Shown piece by piece: positions 10,917 to 21,158 of a stretch of 64,000 bases of DNA. The DNA is from RPQJ01 sp963712815 (GTDB lineage Bacteria; Pseudomonadota; Gammaproteobacteria; Steroidobacterales; Steroidobacteraceae). Within the stretch, counting starts at the first letter, position 1. Each line of letters opens with the position of its first letter. Under the pieces are notes generated by a model, which was given only the letters and a program-made list of their open reading frames with translations, made no database searches and was not told where the DNA came from. A program made the translations under genes and the position numbers. The stretch is taken from positions 620,001-684,000 of the forward strand of contig CAVQJL010000012.1 in assembly GCA_963712815.1 (NCBI GenBank), given 5' to 3'.

Positions 10917-11678
10917 TCAACGCCGCACGACGCCCACGAGCGGATCGCCGGCCCGGGCAAGGCTGACGAGCACGACCCGGTCGATCCGGTCGCAGAGTGC
11001 CAGTGCAACCGCTGCGGCCTCGCGCGCCTGCGCCTCGCGCCGGGCGTCGTCGACCATGTTGATGACCGGCACCACCCGCCTGCCCTCCGTCGCCTTCATC
11101 AGTCCGTCCGGGCTGGCGAGCAACCGGCCCAGGTGCTGCGCCGTGATCGGCTCGTTCTCGCGCAGGCCCGCAACGCGCTCGACGCGCTCGACCCGATGGG
11201 CGATGCGCGCGGTCAGCGGCTCGCCGATCGCGAGCGCGGAAAGGATCGGCACCACGGTCGTGCAGCAGCCGGGCAGCGCGGGCTCGTCGTCCGCCGGCGC
11301 CTTGACGAGCCGCATCCGCGCGCCGTCCGCCTTGACGTAGGTCGCCGCGAAACCGCACTCGCGATGGATCCGCTCGACCGTCGCCGCGCTCGCGCCCGCG
11401 CGCCGACCCGGCTTGTCGCCCGGGCACGCATAGGCGACGCTGAGTGCCGGGTCGAGGCCCGCGACCACGGCCGGCAACTGCGCGTCCTCGTCGATCGCGA
11501 CGGCGAAGCCGAGGTGCTCCTGGAAGTAGGTCGTGAAGACCGTCGCGGTGATCGCGACCCGCCCGGGATGCCGGGTGGCCAGATGCCTGAGCAGACTCTT
11601 CTTGCCACCGGCACCGACGGCGCAGACGACGCCCGTGCGCGCGTCCAGCAGGTCGAGCAGCCCGGTTCCGTCGTCCAT
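10917..11678 (-). CDS. yqeC: YqeC family selenium/molybdenum cofactor accessory protein
   Basis: 253 residues, intact. A P-loop-like GAGGKKSLLRHLA near residue 25 and the pattern TATVFTTYFQEH, then YVKADGARMRLVKAP, match the YqeC family, linked in some bacteria to selenium-dependent molybdenum hydroxylases. The protein probably binds a nucleotide. It sits inside the Moco operon between the BNR gene and moaD. The formate dehydrogenase in this window uses Cys, so no selenium dependence can be shown here and the family name may mislead. The start ATG 11678 follows the BNR stop by four bases. Confidence 0.82.
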   Translation of the reverse strand: MDDGTGLLDLLDARTGVVCAVGAGGKKSLLRHLATRHPGRVAITATVFTTYFQEHLGFAVAIDEDAQLPAVVAGLDPALSVAYACPGDKPGRRAGASAATVERIHRECGFAATYVKADGARMRLVKAPADDEPALPGCCTTVVPILSALAIGEPLTARIAHRVERVERVAGLRENEPITAQHLGRLLASPDGLMKATEGRRVVPVINMVDDARREAQAREAAAVALALCDRIDRVVLVSLARAGDPLVGVVRR

Positions 11679-11682
11679 GGCC

Positions 11683-12793
11683 TCAGTCTGCCGCCGGCAC
11701 GAAGCGAACACTCGCGACGCGCGGCAGGAACTGCGCCGCGAGCTCCCATCGATCTCCGTGATCACGCGTCGTGAATACGTGGCCCGACGACGTGCCGAAT
11801 GCCAGCTGTCCCGGCCGCAGGGAGTCCGCATCCATCGCCTCGCGCAGCACCGTCACGTAGGCATGCTGCTGCGGCAGGCCGGCCGATGCCGAGATCCAGC
11901 TGCGCCCGGCGTCGCCGCTGCGAAACACGCGCAGCCGTCCGTCGACGGTCGGTCCGCAGGTGTGAACTCGACTCGGGAATCTGGAACACGGTGTCCGGGT
12001 CGAACGGATCGCAGGCGATCGCGTAGCCGAAGTCGCTCGGCAGTCCGTCGGTGATCTCGCGCCACGCGCGGCCGCCGTCGTCGCTGCGGTAGGTGCCGTT
12101 GTAGCACTGGCGGTAGAGCCGCTGGCCGTCCAGCGGGTGCATCACCACGCGATGCACGTTGTGCCCCGCCACCGGGAACCGCTCCGGCAGGTTCTCCGCG
12201 CGCACGCCTGCGTTCGCCGGAGCCCAGGACGCGCCCGCATCCTCGCTGCGGTACACGCCGCCCGCCGACACCGCCACGACCAGATGGCGCGGATCCTGCC
12301 GGTCGACGCAGATCGAGTGGACCGCGAACAGGCCCCGGGAAGGCTCCCAGGCTGCGCGGGTCCCGTGCTCGTTGAGGGACGGAACATCCCGCCAGTGGGC
12401 GCCGTGGTCGTCGCTCGCGAACAGGCCCGCCGGATCGACGCCCGCGTAGAGAGTGCTGCCGTCCGGCGACCACGCCAGGTGCCAGATCGATTTCAGGACC
12501 TCGGCGTGGCGCCCGGACGGATGCTGCGGCGTCGCATCGAGGCTGCTCCAGTGCTCGCCGCCGTCGCTGCTGCGGTAGAGGTGCGACCCCCACACGGGAT
12601 GGTCCGCGGCCGCGAGCAGTTCACGCGGCTGCCCCGGCATCGCCACCGTGTGCAGGATGCGATAGCCCGCGAGGTGCGGGCCGTCGATGCGCCAGGCGCC
12701 GGAACCATGGCCCGTCCGCAGGCGAAACAGGCCTTTCTCGGTGCCCACCAGCAGCGTGGACCCGGACTCGCGCACGCCGCCGCCCGCGATCAC
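11683..12793 (-). CDS. BNR/VPS10-type repeat beta-propeller protein, one frame break
   Basis: Corrected length 369 residues. It has repeated sialidase-like Asp boxes: SSDGGEHW, SDDHGAHW, SEDAGASW, SDDGGRAW and SGDAGRSW, roughly one per 50-60 residues, which fold as a six- or seven-bladed propeller. The last blade is one frame away through an extra base near 11960. There is no leader, so it should be cytosolic, unlike most BNR enzymes, and no sialidase catalytic residues are seen. It overlaps moaB by four bases (GTGA) and abuts yqeC, so it is translated with the Moco genes. A scaffold or metal/cofactor role is possible; no function is established. Confidence 0.8.
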
Positions 12794-13327
12794 TTCTCCC
12801 TCAGCCGCGGCATCAGCTCGACGAGGTTGCAGGGCCGCGTCCTGGCGTCGAGCTGGGCCGCGATCAGATCGTCCCAGGCGGTCGCGCAGGCCCCCGAGGA
12901 TCCCGGCACGCAGAAGACGTAGGTCGCGTTGGCCACGCCCGCAAGTGCGCGCGACTGCAGCGTCGAGGTCTTGATGTCGGCGTAGGAAATCGAGCGGAAC
13001 ATCTCGCCGAAGCCGTCGAGCACCTTGTCGAGCAGCGGGCGCACGGCCTCGGGCGTGCCGTCGCGACCGGTGACGCCCGTTCCGCCCGTCGTGATCACGG
13101 CATTCACGTCCGGGTCCGCGATCCAGCGCGAGACCACGGCGCGGATCTGGTAGATGTCGTCCGGGACGATCAGCTTCTCCGCCAGCCGGTGGCCGGCGCG
13201 AGTCAGGCGCTCGACCAGCAGCCGGCCGGACTTGTCGCTCGTGCTCGTCGCGCGAGTCCGACACCGTGAGGACCGCGATGCCGATCGGCAGGAATTCCCG
13301 CTCGCCGCCGCCGTGTGCACTGGACAT
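12790..13327 (-). CDS. moaB: Molybdenum cofactor biosynthesis protein MoaB/Mog, one frame break
   Basis: Corrected length 178 residues. The start, MSSAHGGGEREFLPIGIAVL with TVSDSRDE, lies in one frame and TSDKSGRLLVERL to the end in another; a single extra base near 13242 separates them. The nucleotide/molybdopterin-binding loop is ITTGGTGVTGRD and the second conserved site is VPGSSGACATAWD. Proteins of this fold adenylate molybdopterin before MoeA inserts molybdate. It lies 32 bases after moeA and overlaps the BNR gene. MoaB and MogA cannot be told apart with certainty; MoaB is more likely from length and opening. Confidence 0.87.
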
Positions 13328-13359
13328 GGTCTGTTCTCCGTCGAATGAGTGGTGCCGGA

Positions 13360-14643
13360 TCAGACCAGGCCGGCGAACGGCTGCACTTCGACCTCGCTGC
13401 CCGGCTCCACCTCGCCCTGCTCGAGCGGCAGGATGATGAAGCAGTTGGCCTCGCTCATCGAGCGCAGCACGCCGGCGCCCTGGTGGCCGCTGCTGCGCAC
13501 CGTGTAGGTGCCGTCCGGCCGCCGCTCGAGCACGCCGCGCTGGAACTCGAGCCGTCCCGGCTTCTTGTGCAGGCGCGTCGCGCAGGCGGCCCGCACCGTA
13601 ATGACCGGATCGGGGTCGGCGACTCCCATGAGCGCACGCAGTGCCGGCTGGACGACCTGGTAGAACGTGACCATCACCGACACCGGGTTGCCCGGCAGGC
13701 CGAAGAAACACGCGGGCCCGAAGCGGCCGAACGCGATCGGCTTGCCCGGCTTCATCGCCACCTTCCAGAAACCGATCCGCCCGTGGCGCTCGAGCGTCTC
13801 CGTCACGTAGTCCGCCTCGCCGACCGAAACCCCGCCGGAGGTCACGATCGCATCGGCCTGGTCGGCGGCCGACTGGAAAGCGCGGAGCGTGTCCTCGCGG
13901 GTGTCCGGCACGACGCCGAGGTCGATGACGTCGACCTGCAGGCGGCTCAGCATGCCGTGCAGCGAATAGCGGTTGCTGTCGTAGATCTGGCCGGGCGCCA
14001 GGTCCTCGCCGATCGATCGCAACTCGTCGCCGGTGGAAAAGATCGCGACGCGCGGGCGGCGCAGCACCGCCACTTCCCCGACTCCGAGCGACGCCAGCAG
14101 GCCGAGCTGTGCCGGTCGCAGCAACGTGCCGGGCCCGAGCGCAAGTTCGCCGCGACGGATGTCCTCGCCGGCGGGACGGACGTTCTGGCCCATCCGATGG
14201 CCGGCCTCGATCACGACGCGCACGCCGTCGAGCCGCACGTGCTCCTGCATGACGACGGTGTCGGTGCCTTCGGGCAGCATCGCTCCGGTCATGATGCGCA
14301 CGCATTGCCCGCGGCCGACGTCACCGGCAAACGGTCGCCCGGCCCAGGACGTACCGACGATTTCGAGTGCTGCCGCGCCCGTCGGCGGCAGGTCCCCGCC
14401 AGCCAGCGCATAACCGTCCATCGCGGAATTTCGATGCGAGGGCACGTCCACGCCGGAGCGCACCTCGACGGCCAGCACGCGGCCGAGCGCGTCGCGCAGG
14501 CCGACCGTCTGCTGCTCGGTCACGGGCGCAATCGCCGCAATGATGCGGGAGCGGGCCTCGTCAAGCCGCAAGGCCGTGTGGCCGTGACCGGGCAGGTCGC
14601 ACGGATCGACACCCGGCGGCAAGGGATCGTGAGCCTTGGTCAT
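13360..14643 (-). CDS. moeA: Molybdopterin molybdenumtransferase MoeA
   Basis: 427 residues, full length and intact. MoeA inserts molybdate into adenylylated molybdopterin. Seen in order: domain I/II with NSAMDGYALA and VRIMTGAMLPEGTDTVV, a catalytic domain III with IFSTGDEL, VTSGGVSVGEADYV and FGLPGNPVSVMVTF, and the C-terminal beta domain (GHQGAGVLRSMSEANC). It is cytosolic. Gap of 33 bases to mobA upstream; moaB follows. Its substrate-making partner MoaB and the guanylyltransferase MobA in the same operon suggest dedicated bis-MGD supply to the formate dehydrogenase 8 kb away. Confidence 0.95.
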   Translation of the reverse strand: MTKAHDPLPPGVDPCDLPGHGHTALRLDEARSRIIAAIAPVTEQQTVGLRDALGRVLAVEVRSGVDVPSHRNSAMDGYALAGGDLPPTGAAALEIVGTSWAGRPFAGDVGRGQCVRIMTGAMLPEGTDTVVMQEHVRLDGVRVVIEAGHRMGQNVRPAGEDIRRGELALGPGTLLRPAQLGLLASLGVGEVAVLRRPRVAIFSTGDELRSIGEDLAPGQIYDSNRYSLHGMLSRLQVDVIDLGVVPDTREDTLRAFQSAADQADAIVTSGGVSVGEADYVTETLERHGRIGFWKVAMKPGKPIAFGRFGPACFFGLPGNPVSVMVTFYQVVQPALRALMGVADPDPVITVRAACATRLHKKPGRLEFQRGVLERRPDGTYTVRSSGHQGAGVLRSMSEANCFIILPLEQGEVEPGSEVEVQPFAGLV

Positions 14644-14676
14644 CAGTGCGTCCGTCCGTTCATCACGCCATGCTAA

Positions 14677-15324
14677 TCAGCGCGGGCCTGTCGTGGATAG
14701 CAGCCTCGCCTCGAGGCGTTGCCGCTCGTGCGGGTCGTTGACGTTGACGAAGGTGTCGGGCGCGTCGCTGAAATCGGCCTCGGCGAGGCGCAGCTGGGCG
14801 AACCACGTGTCGATCTTGCGGCCACCACCGGCCAGGTACGACTCGAGCGCGGGCGCCGTGCCGGCGCGCAGCAGCAGGAAGACCGGCTGCTGGCGCCGGC
14901 CGTCGGTCGCGACCGCCACGTCGGCGCCCTGCGCGATGCACGCGTCGTAGAGCCGGCTCACCAGGTCGGGCGCCAGCAGCGGCGCGTCGCAGGGCACGGT
15001 CACCAGGAACCCCGAGGCGAGGCGCTGCATCGCGCTCAGCACACCTGCCAGCGGACCCATGTAGCCCTGCAGGGTGTCGCTGACCACCGGTTGGCCGTAA
15101 GCCGCGTAGCGGTCGAGGTTGCGGTTCGCATTGATCAGGAGGGAACCGACCTGGGGAGCGAGCGCATCCAGCACGTGTTCGATCATCGGGCGCCCGGCCA
15201 GCTCCACCAGGCCCTTGTCCACGCCGCCCATGCGTCGGGCCAGGCCGCCGGCGAGGATCACGCCGGTGACGTCGCTGCGCGGGTAAAGCATCTGCGGGTG
15301 CGAATCGGGGCTTGAGGTCGCCAT
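14677..15324 (-). CDS. mobA: Molybdenum cofactor guanylyltransferase MobA
   Basis: 215 residues, intact. The nucleotide-binding signature is VILAGGLARRMGGVDKGLV near residue 20, followed by GPLAGVLSAM and the metal site VPCDAPLL. MobA couples GMP to molybdopterin, giving the MGD cofactor that DMSO-reductase-family enzymes such as FdhA need. It is the first gene of the minus-strand Moco operon and is divergent from the sigma-54 activator gene at 15466, so the 140-base gap should carry both promoters. Confidence 0.93.
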   Translation of the reverse strand: MATSSPDSHPQMLYPRSDVTGVILAGGLARRMGGVDKGLVELAGRPMIEHVLDALAPQVGSLLINANRNLDRYAAYGQPVVSDTLQGYMGPLAGVLSAMQRLASGFLVTVPCDAPLLAPDLVSRLYDACIAQGADVAVATDGRRQQPVFLLLRAGTAPALESYLAGGGRKIDTWFAQLRLAEADFSDAPDTFVNVNDPHERQRLEARLLSTTGPR

Positions 15325-15465
15325 GTGGCTTCATTGTGCCCAGCCAGTATGAGGTTGTCGCCGGATGACCATCAAACGCCCCGACATAGGCTCGCGCCGC
15401 GGACAAATTGACCCGAGCGACTTCGTCGATTGCGTCATTCTGTCGCAACCACGTAGCCTCGGGGC

Positions 15466-16869
<1,404 letters not shown>

Positions 16870-16908
16870 TCGACTCGCTCGGATCCTGCATCACCGGAGA
16901 ACGCTGAA

Positions 16909-17130
16909 ATGTCCCAACAGGCTTTTGACGAAGAGAAATTCACGGGCGAGATCCGCAAGTTCCTCAAGAAGGTCGGCATCAACTCGCAGATCGAGCTCGA
17001 GAACGCGGTGCGCGCGGCGGTTGCCAGCGGCCGGATCGACACTTCGCAGCCACTGCGCGCCGTGGTGATTCTCGAGGTGCCGGAACTGCATCTGCGACAC
17101 ACGATCGAGCATCAGCTCGCTCTGGTCTGA
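16909..17130 (+). CDS. DUF6494 family small protein
   Basis: 73 residues, intact. The pattern FTGEIRKFLKKVGINSQIE followed by LENAVRAAVASGRI and a terminal beta strand (LHLRHTIEHQLAL) matches DUF6494, a family of about 70 residues with no known function. It has no leader or TM segment. It starts 39 bases after the sigma-54 activator and runs into the 3' end of the oppositely oriented HTH regulator, overlapping it by 19 bases. Confidence 0.8.
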   Translation: MSQQAFDEEKFTGEIRKFLKKVGINSQIELENAVRAAVASGRIDTSQPLRAVVILEVPELHLRHTIEHQLALV

Positions 17131-18083
17131 GCCGCCTCCGGGCGTCCAGACGATGTTGCCGAGCTCGGCGAAGTCGTAGCCGCCGAACACCTGCGCGAGT
17201 CGCTGGCATTCGGCGCCGTGCAGTACGTCGAGCAGGCCACGGAACAGCGTGCGGAAGAAGACGCCGCGCGACATCGCGACGTCGAATGCCTCCCAGCCGA
17301 TCGGCAGGAACTCGAGGCCGAATTCGCCGGCAGCCGCACGAACGCCCGGCGCGACGTCGGCCTGGCCCGTGGCGATCGCCGCGGCAGCGTCGCGCTCCGA
17401 GTATGCGCGCGCGGTGGTCCTCCGATCGGCGGGGTCGAGTCGGTGCTCGGCGAGTGATCTCGCGCAGGAATCGCTGCGAGCCCGCACCCTCCTGTCGCGC
17501 GACCCAGCGAACCTCCGGCGTAAACAGCTGCTCGATGCGGCCGTCCCCGGCCCACAGGCCCGGCGCCATGAGCAGGCCCTGCTCGCGCCGGCAGAGCCTG
17601 ACGAGGATCCAGTCTTTGTGCTGCACGTGCTGCCGCAGCAGCGCCGGGTGGCGATGCAGGCTCTCGGTGTCCGGCCCCCAGTGCAGCGTGCAGATGTCGG
17701 CGCGCCGGCGCGCGAGCAGCGACAGCCCCAGTTGCGTGCCGACGGCGGCGTAACTGAGCAGCGCACGACCCTGCAGCTCTGCCGCCAGCAGCGTCACCGC
17801 CCGGTGCAGCAGAGGGTCGTCGCTACCGGCGATGACGATGCGGTCGGTGAGCAACCCCCCGTGGCTCGACTCGAGCAGCCACTGGTCGACGAGATCGCGC
17901 AGGGAACAGCCACTTGCCCGTCAGGCGCGTGGCGGGGATCCGTCCTTCGTTGACCAGCGCGTACACCTTCTTCTCGTTGATCTGGAGGTAGCGCGCCACC
18001 TGGCGCACGTTCATGAATCGCGGCGCGTCCTGTGCCGCCGGTTCGGCGGCCATCGCACCCGGGGCCTGCTTGCTGGCGGTCAT
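17112..18083 (-). CDS. HTH plus periplasmic-binding-fold transcriptional regulator, three frame breaks
   Basis: Corrected length 322 residues. The N-terminus carries an excisionase/MerR-type winged helix (MNVRQVARYLQINEKKVYAL, then GRIPATRLTGKWLFP). It is fused to a type 2 periplasmic-binding fold used as a ligand sensor (VIAGSDDPLLHRAVTLLA, ADICTLHWG, ATGQADVAPGVRAAAGEFGL, GGYDFAELGNIVW). Frames change near 17905, 17460 and 17147, each explained by one extra base. With the last corrected, the protein ends TPEAAQTRAS at 17112. Such one-component regulators often sit beside molybdoenzyme genes and may sense molybdate, tungstate or formate; the ligand is not shown here. A possible sigma-54 promoter lies upstream. 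Confidence 0.78.
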
Positions 18084-18164
18084 TTGCAGCTTTCTCCTCC
18101 ACGGCCATGCCGGCGAAGCAGCCCAGCGCTGAGTCGCGAACCGGTCGCGTCACCCGCGGAGTCT

Positions 18165-18180
18165 TGCAAGATTCGTTCCC
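18165..18180 (-). promoter_or_regulatory. Candidate sigma-54 (-24/-12) promoter for the HTH regulator
   Basis: On the minus strand the sequence reads GGGAACGAATCTTGCA. GG and GC are spaced exactly ten bases apart and ACG plus TTGCA match the consensus TGGCACG-N4-TTGCW, with two mismatches. It lies about 80 bases before the regulator ATG at 18083. A perfect palindrome, TCTTGCAAGA, overlaps the -12 element. Weaker than the site at 21108. Confidence 0.45.
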
Positions 18181-18283
18181 ACCGCGCCTGGCGCCGCTGC
18201 TACCTGTGCTTGCCCTTTCACGGACGCGCTGGTGCAGAATGGCCCGGACCGACCATCCGGGTCGGCTGGCGGGAGAACGCGCA

Positions 18284-18773
18284 ATGTCAGGTGGGCCGAG
18301 AGTCAGCCTGCCCGTGGCCGTGATCATGGGCCGCAAGACGGTCGACCGGCAGCGGCTGGCAGGTTCCGAGCTGGCGTGTCGTCGGCGTGGTCGCGGGCGC
18401 GGAGCTCGCCGGCCGGGATGCGCGCGGCACGTCCATCCGCAGTGATGCCGGCGAGGAGCATTTCCTCTGGGGCGGACTGCGGCTCGACCTGTTCCGCGAC
18501 GCGGCCGAAAGCTACTGGGCCAATCTCACCGGCAGCCAGCCGTCGCTGTTCATCCTCTGCAGCGAGGACGAGCAGGGCGTGATGGTCCCCAGGGTCGTCA
18601 CGGCGGATCACGACGAGGCCTGCTCGGGCGTCGAAGTGAACGACCGGGTCTTCTCGGCGCCGATCCCACCCGAGGTGTATCAGCACCTCGAATCGTTCGT
18701 CGTCGCCCATCACGTGCCGCAGGAGAAGCGCAAGCGCAAGCGCACGGACTGGTCGGCGCACGAGGAACCATGA
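18284..18773 (+). CDS. DUF3305 domain protein, one frame break
   Basis: Corrected length 162 residues. It opens VSLPVAVIMGRKTVDR, then one extra C near 18356 breaks the frame; without it the text continues WQVPSWRVVGVVAGAEL, the DUF3305 signature. The rest has a beta-rich core (LRLDLFRDAAESYWANL, SLFILCSEDEQG) and ends with a basic tail. DUF3305 genes occur next to DUF3306 and formate dehydrogenase genes and are thought to help assemble or regulate the enzyme; no mechanism is known. GGGAG precedes the ATG at 18284. Its stop overlaps the next start (ATGA). Confidence 0.83.
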
Positions 18774-19345
18774 GCGAGCACGACCGCCATACGCAGACCG
18801 AGGACACGGGCGAGGAGTCGTTCCTGGGGCGCTGGTCGCGACTGAAGGCGAAGTCACGCGAACGCGAGACGAGCGATGCCGAGTTGCCCGAGGTGCTCGA
18901 GGCCGCGGACGGCGATGCGGCTCCCGCGGTCGTCGCCGAGGCTCCGACTGACGACCAACCGCCCGCGGTGGAGTTACCCGACCTCGAACTGCTCGACCAG
19001 GACTCCGACTACAGCGCTTTCCTGACCCCGGGGGTGGACGCAGCGCTTCGCAAGCGAGCGCTGCGCAAGCTCTTCAGCAGTCCGAAGTTCAACGTCTTCG
19101 ACGGCCTCGACACCTACCGCGACGACTTCACGGGCTTTCCGTCGCTGGGCGCTGTCGTGACCGCGGACATGCGCCATCACCTCGAGCGGATCGCGAGAGA
19201 GATTGCAGCACGCACGCAGGACCTTCCGGCGGCTGCGCCGCTCGCGCCCGAAGCGTCCGCGGAGCGGATCGCCGAATCGCAGGAGCGCCCGGCGGCCCAG
19301 AACCCTGCACGGACTGACGACGATGCCGACGCCGGACCTGCCTGA
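18770..19345 (+). CDS. DUF3306 domain protein
   Basis: 191 residues, intact. Begins with an acidic, charged region (EESFLGRWSRLKAKSRERE), the DUF3306 opening, then ALRKRALRKLFSSPKFNVFDGLDTY, the family core, and ends in a disordered Ala/Glu/Asp-rich tail. Soluble, no leader. It overlaps DUF3305 by four bases and the poly-ferredoxin start by 23 bases, which suggests translational coupling. It is conserved with formate dehydrogenase operons but has no known activity. Confidence 0.85.
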   Translation: MSEHDRHTQTEDTGEESFLGRWSRLKAKSRERETSDAELPEVLEAADGDAAPAVVAEAPTDDQPPAVELPDLELLDQDSDYSAFLTPGVDAALRKRALRKLFSSPKFNVFDGLDTYRDDFTGFPSLGAVVTADMRHHLERIAREIAARTQDLPAAAPLAPEASAERIAESQERPAAQNPARTDDDADAGPA

Positions 19346-20990
19346 ACTCGGGTCGGACGGACAGGCCCGTGCCGTCGCGCTCGCGGCCCTGCGCCTCGCC
19401 GACGTCGCGCCCACGTCGGTCGTCGAGTTCGTGTCGCGCGGCCGGTGCCTGCTGATCGGCGCCGAGGCGCCGGCGCTGCAGCTGGTCCGGGACCTGCGGG
19501 GCCAGCTCGAATGCACGATCGCTCGTGCCGGGCGACGCGGTGCCCGACCGCGACAAGGTCGAAGGCACGCTTCGTCGTGCGTGGCGGCCGGCCGCTGATC
19601 CGCGGCGCGCTCGGTGATTTCACGGTCACGCTGGCGTCCGGCGGGCGGAACCAGACCCTCGGAGCGATGCTCGCGCCGCCGATAGATCGATTCGACCTCG
19701 TCGTGGACCTCGGTACGCCGCCGTTGCTTCGGCATGCGATGCTGCCTCTCGGCTATTACGCGCCCGGAGAGGACGAAGACGCGCGTGCGGCACTGCTCGA
19801 GGCCTTGCCGCAGATGCGCGGCGAGTTCGAGAAGCCGAAGTACTTCAATTACAACCCGGAGATCTGCGCCCACGGGCGCAGCGGCAAGCGCGGCTGCACG
19901 CGCTGCATCGACGTGTGCCCGGCCGAAGCCATCGTCTCGCTCGGCGAGAAGGTGCAGGTGAACCCGTACCTCTGCCAGGGCGGCGGGGCCTGCGCGACCG
20001 CCTGCCCGAGCGGCGCGATGACCTACGCCTACCCCACCGCCGGCGACCTGCTGAGCGCACTGCGCCGGCTGTTGCGCGACTACCGCGCGGCGGGCGGCGC
20101 CTCGCCGACGCTGCTGTTCCACGACTCGACGTCGGTCGTGGCGCTCGAGCAGGGGCTCGCGGACGACATGCCGGAGCGCATCCTGCCGGTGGCGATCGAG
20201 GAGATCGGTTCGGTCGGAATGGATGTCTGGCTGGCCTGCCTGGCCTATGGTGCCGAGGCCGTGGTGCTGCTCACCTGCGACCGCACCCCAGCCCAGGTCA
20301 TCGAGGCATTGCAGGAGCAGGTCACGACCGCACAGGTGATCCTCGGCGGCATGGGCTACGAGGCGAGCCGCTTGCGTATCGTCAATGGCGACCAGCCGGC
20401 GCTGGTCACCCAGGCGCTGCAGGCCGTGCCGATGGGCCAGTCACAACCTGCCGCGACGTTCGCCGCCCCGGTTGCGGACAAGCGAGGGACGCTGCGGCTC
20501 GCGCTGGCTGCACCTGCAATCGCACGCACCTGCGTCCAAGCGGGTCACGCCGCTGCCTGCCGGCGCACCCTTCGGCGAGGTTCGCGTCAACGAGGCCGCC
20601 TGCACGCTTTGCATGAGTTGCGTCTCGGCGTGCCCGACGCACGCGCTGCAGGACGGGCGCGGGCTGCCCCAGTTGAATTTCCGGGAATGGAACTGCGTAC
20701 AGTGCGGGCTTTGCGAGCGAACCTGTCCCGAGAACGCCATCGTATTGAGCCCGCGATTCCTGCATGACCAGGAGTCCCGCGAGCGACCAAGGCTGCTGCA
20801 CGAGGAGCAGCCTGTTTGCTGCGTCGCCTGCGGCAAGCCGTTCGGGACGCGCTCGATGCTCGACAAGCTCAGCCGCAAGCTCGAGGGGCATTGGATGTTC
20901 CAGACCGAGGAGGCGCGCAGGCGCCTGCAGATGTGCGAAGACTGCCGGGTGCGGGACTTGTTCGCGGCCGAGGCTGGCAAGCGCCCATGA
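19323..20990 (+). CDS. Poly-ferredoxin 4Fe-4S protein of formate dehydrogenase locus, three frame breaks
   Basis: Corrected length 554 residues. Four ferredoxin-type clusters are seen: CAHGRSGKRGCTRCIDVC, CQGGGACATACP, CTLCMSCVSACP and CVQCGLCERTCP, with a further Cys set (CCVACG and CEDCR) near the end. The central part (LLFHDSTSVVALEQG, VVLLTCDRTPAQVIEAL) resembles the heterodisulfide reductase / FrhD-like electron-carrier fold. No leader, so cytosolic. Extra bases near 19530, 19558 and 20540 break the frame. It probably moves electrons between cytosolic carriers and the formate dehydrogenase, or serves its maturation; direction is not known. Last gene before the sigma-54 promoter. Confidence 0.8.
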
Positions 20991-21005
20991 GCGCCGGAAC
21001 CGGAG

Positions 21006-21033
21006 CATTTTGACAAGAGCTGTGGACAAAATG
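21006..21033. promoter_or_regulatory. Inverted repeat, candidate activator site upstream of torD promoter
   Basis: CATTTTG at 21006-21012 is mirrored by CAAAATG at 21027-21033, centred about 90 bases before the -24 element at 21109. That distance suits the upstream activating sequence of a sigma-54 enhancer-binding protein. The region is AT-richer than its surroundings. The assignment is by position only. Confidence 0.35.
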
Positions 21034-21107
21034 TCTCTTCGAGCCGGGATTTCGCAGGCATATGTTGGATATACAGGTCCTGCACGGTCTTTCCTGAGAC
21101 TGTTAAC

Positions 21108-21123
21108 TGGCCCGTATCTTGCT
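21108..21123 (+). promoter_or_regulatory. Sigma-54 (-24/-12) promoter of the torD-fdh operon
   Basis: TGGCCCGTATCTTGCT matches the consensus TGGCACG-N4-TTGCW at every fixed position but one, with GG and GC ten bases apart. Transcription should begin near 21134. It faces torD and the formate dehydrogenase genes, and a sigma-54 activator gene lies 4-5 kb upstream. Closest match to the consensus that I found in the window. Confidence 0.75.
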
Positions 21124-21158
21124 CTGTCGGGTACTGATTCGTTTTCAGGGACCGGCCG

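Noticed and set aside
18200..18240. A sigma-54 promoter on the plus strand before DUF3305
   Set aside because: TGCTTGCC is present but no GG lies ten bases upstream of its GC.
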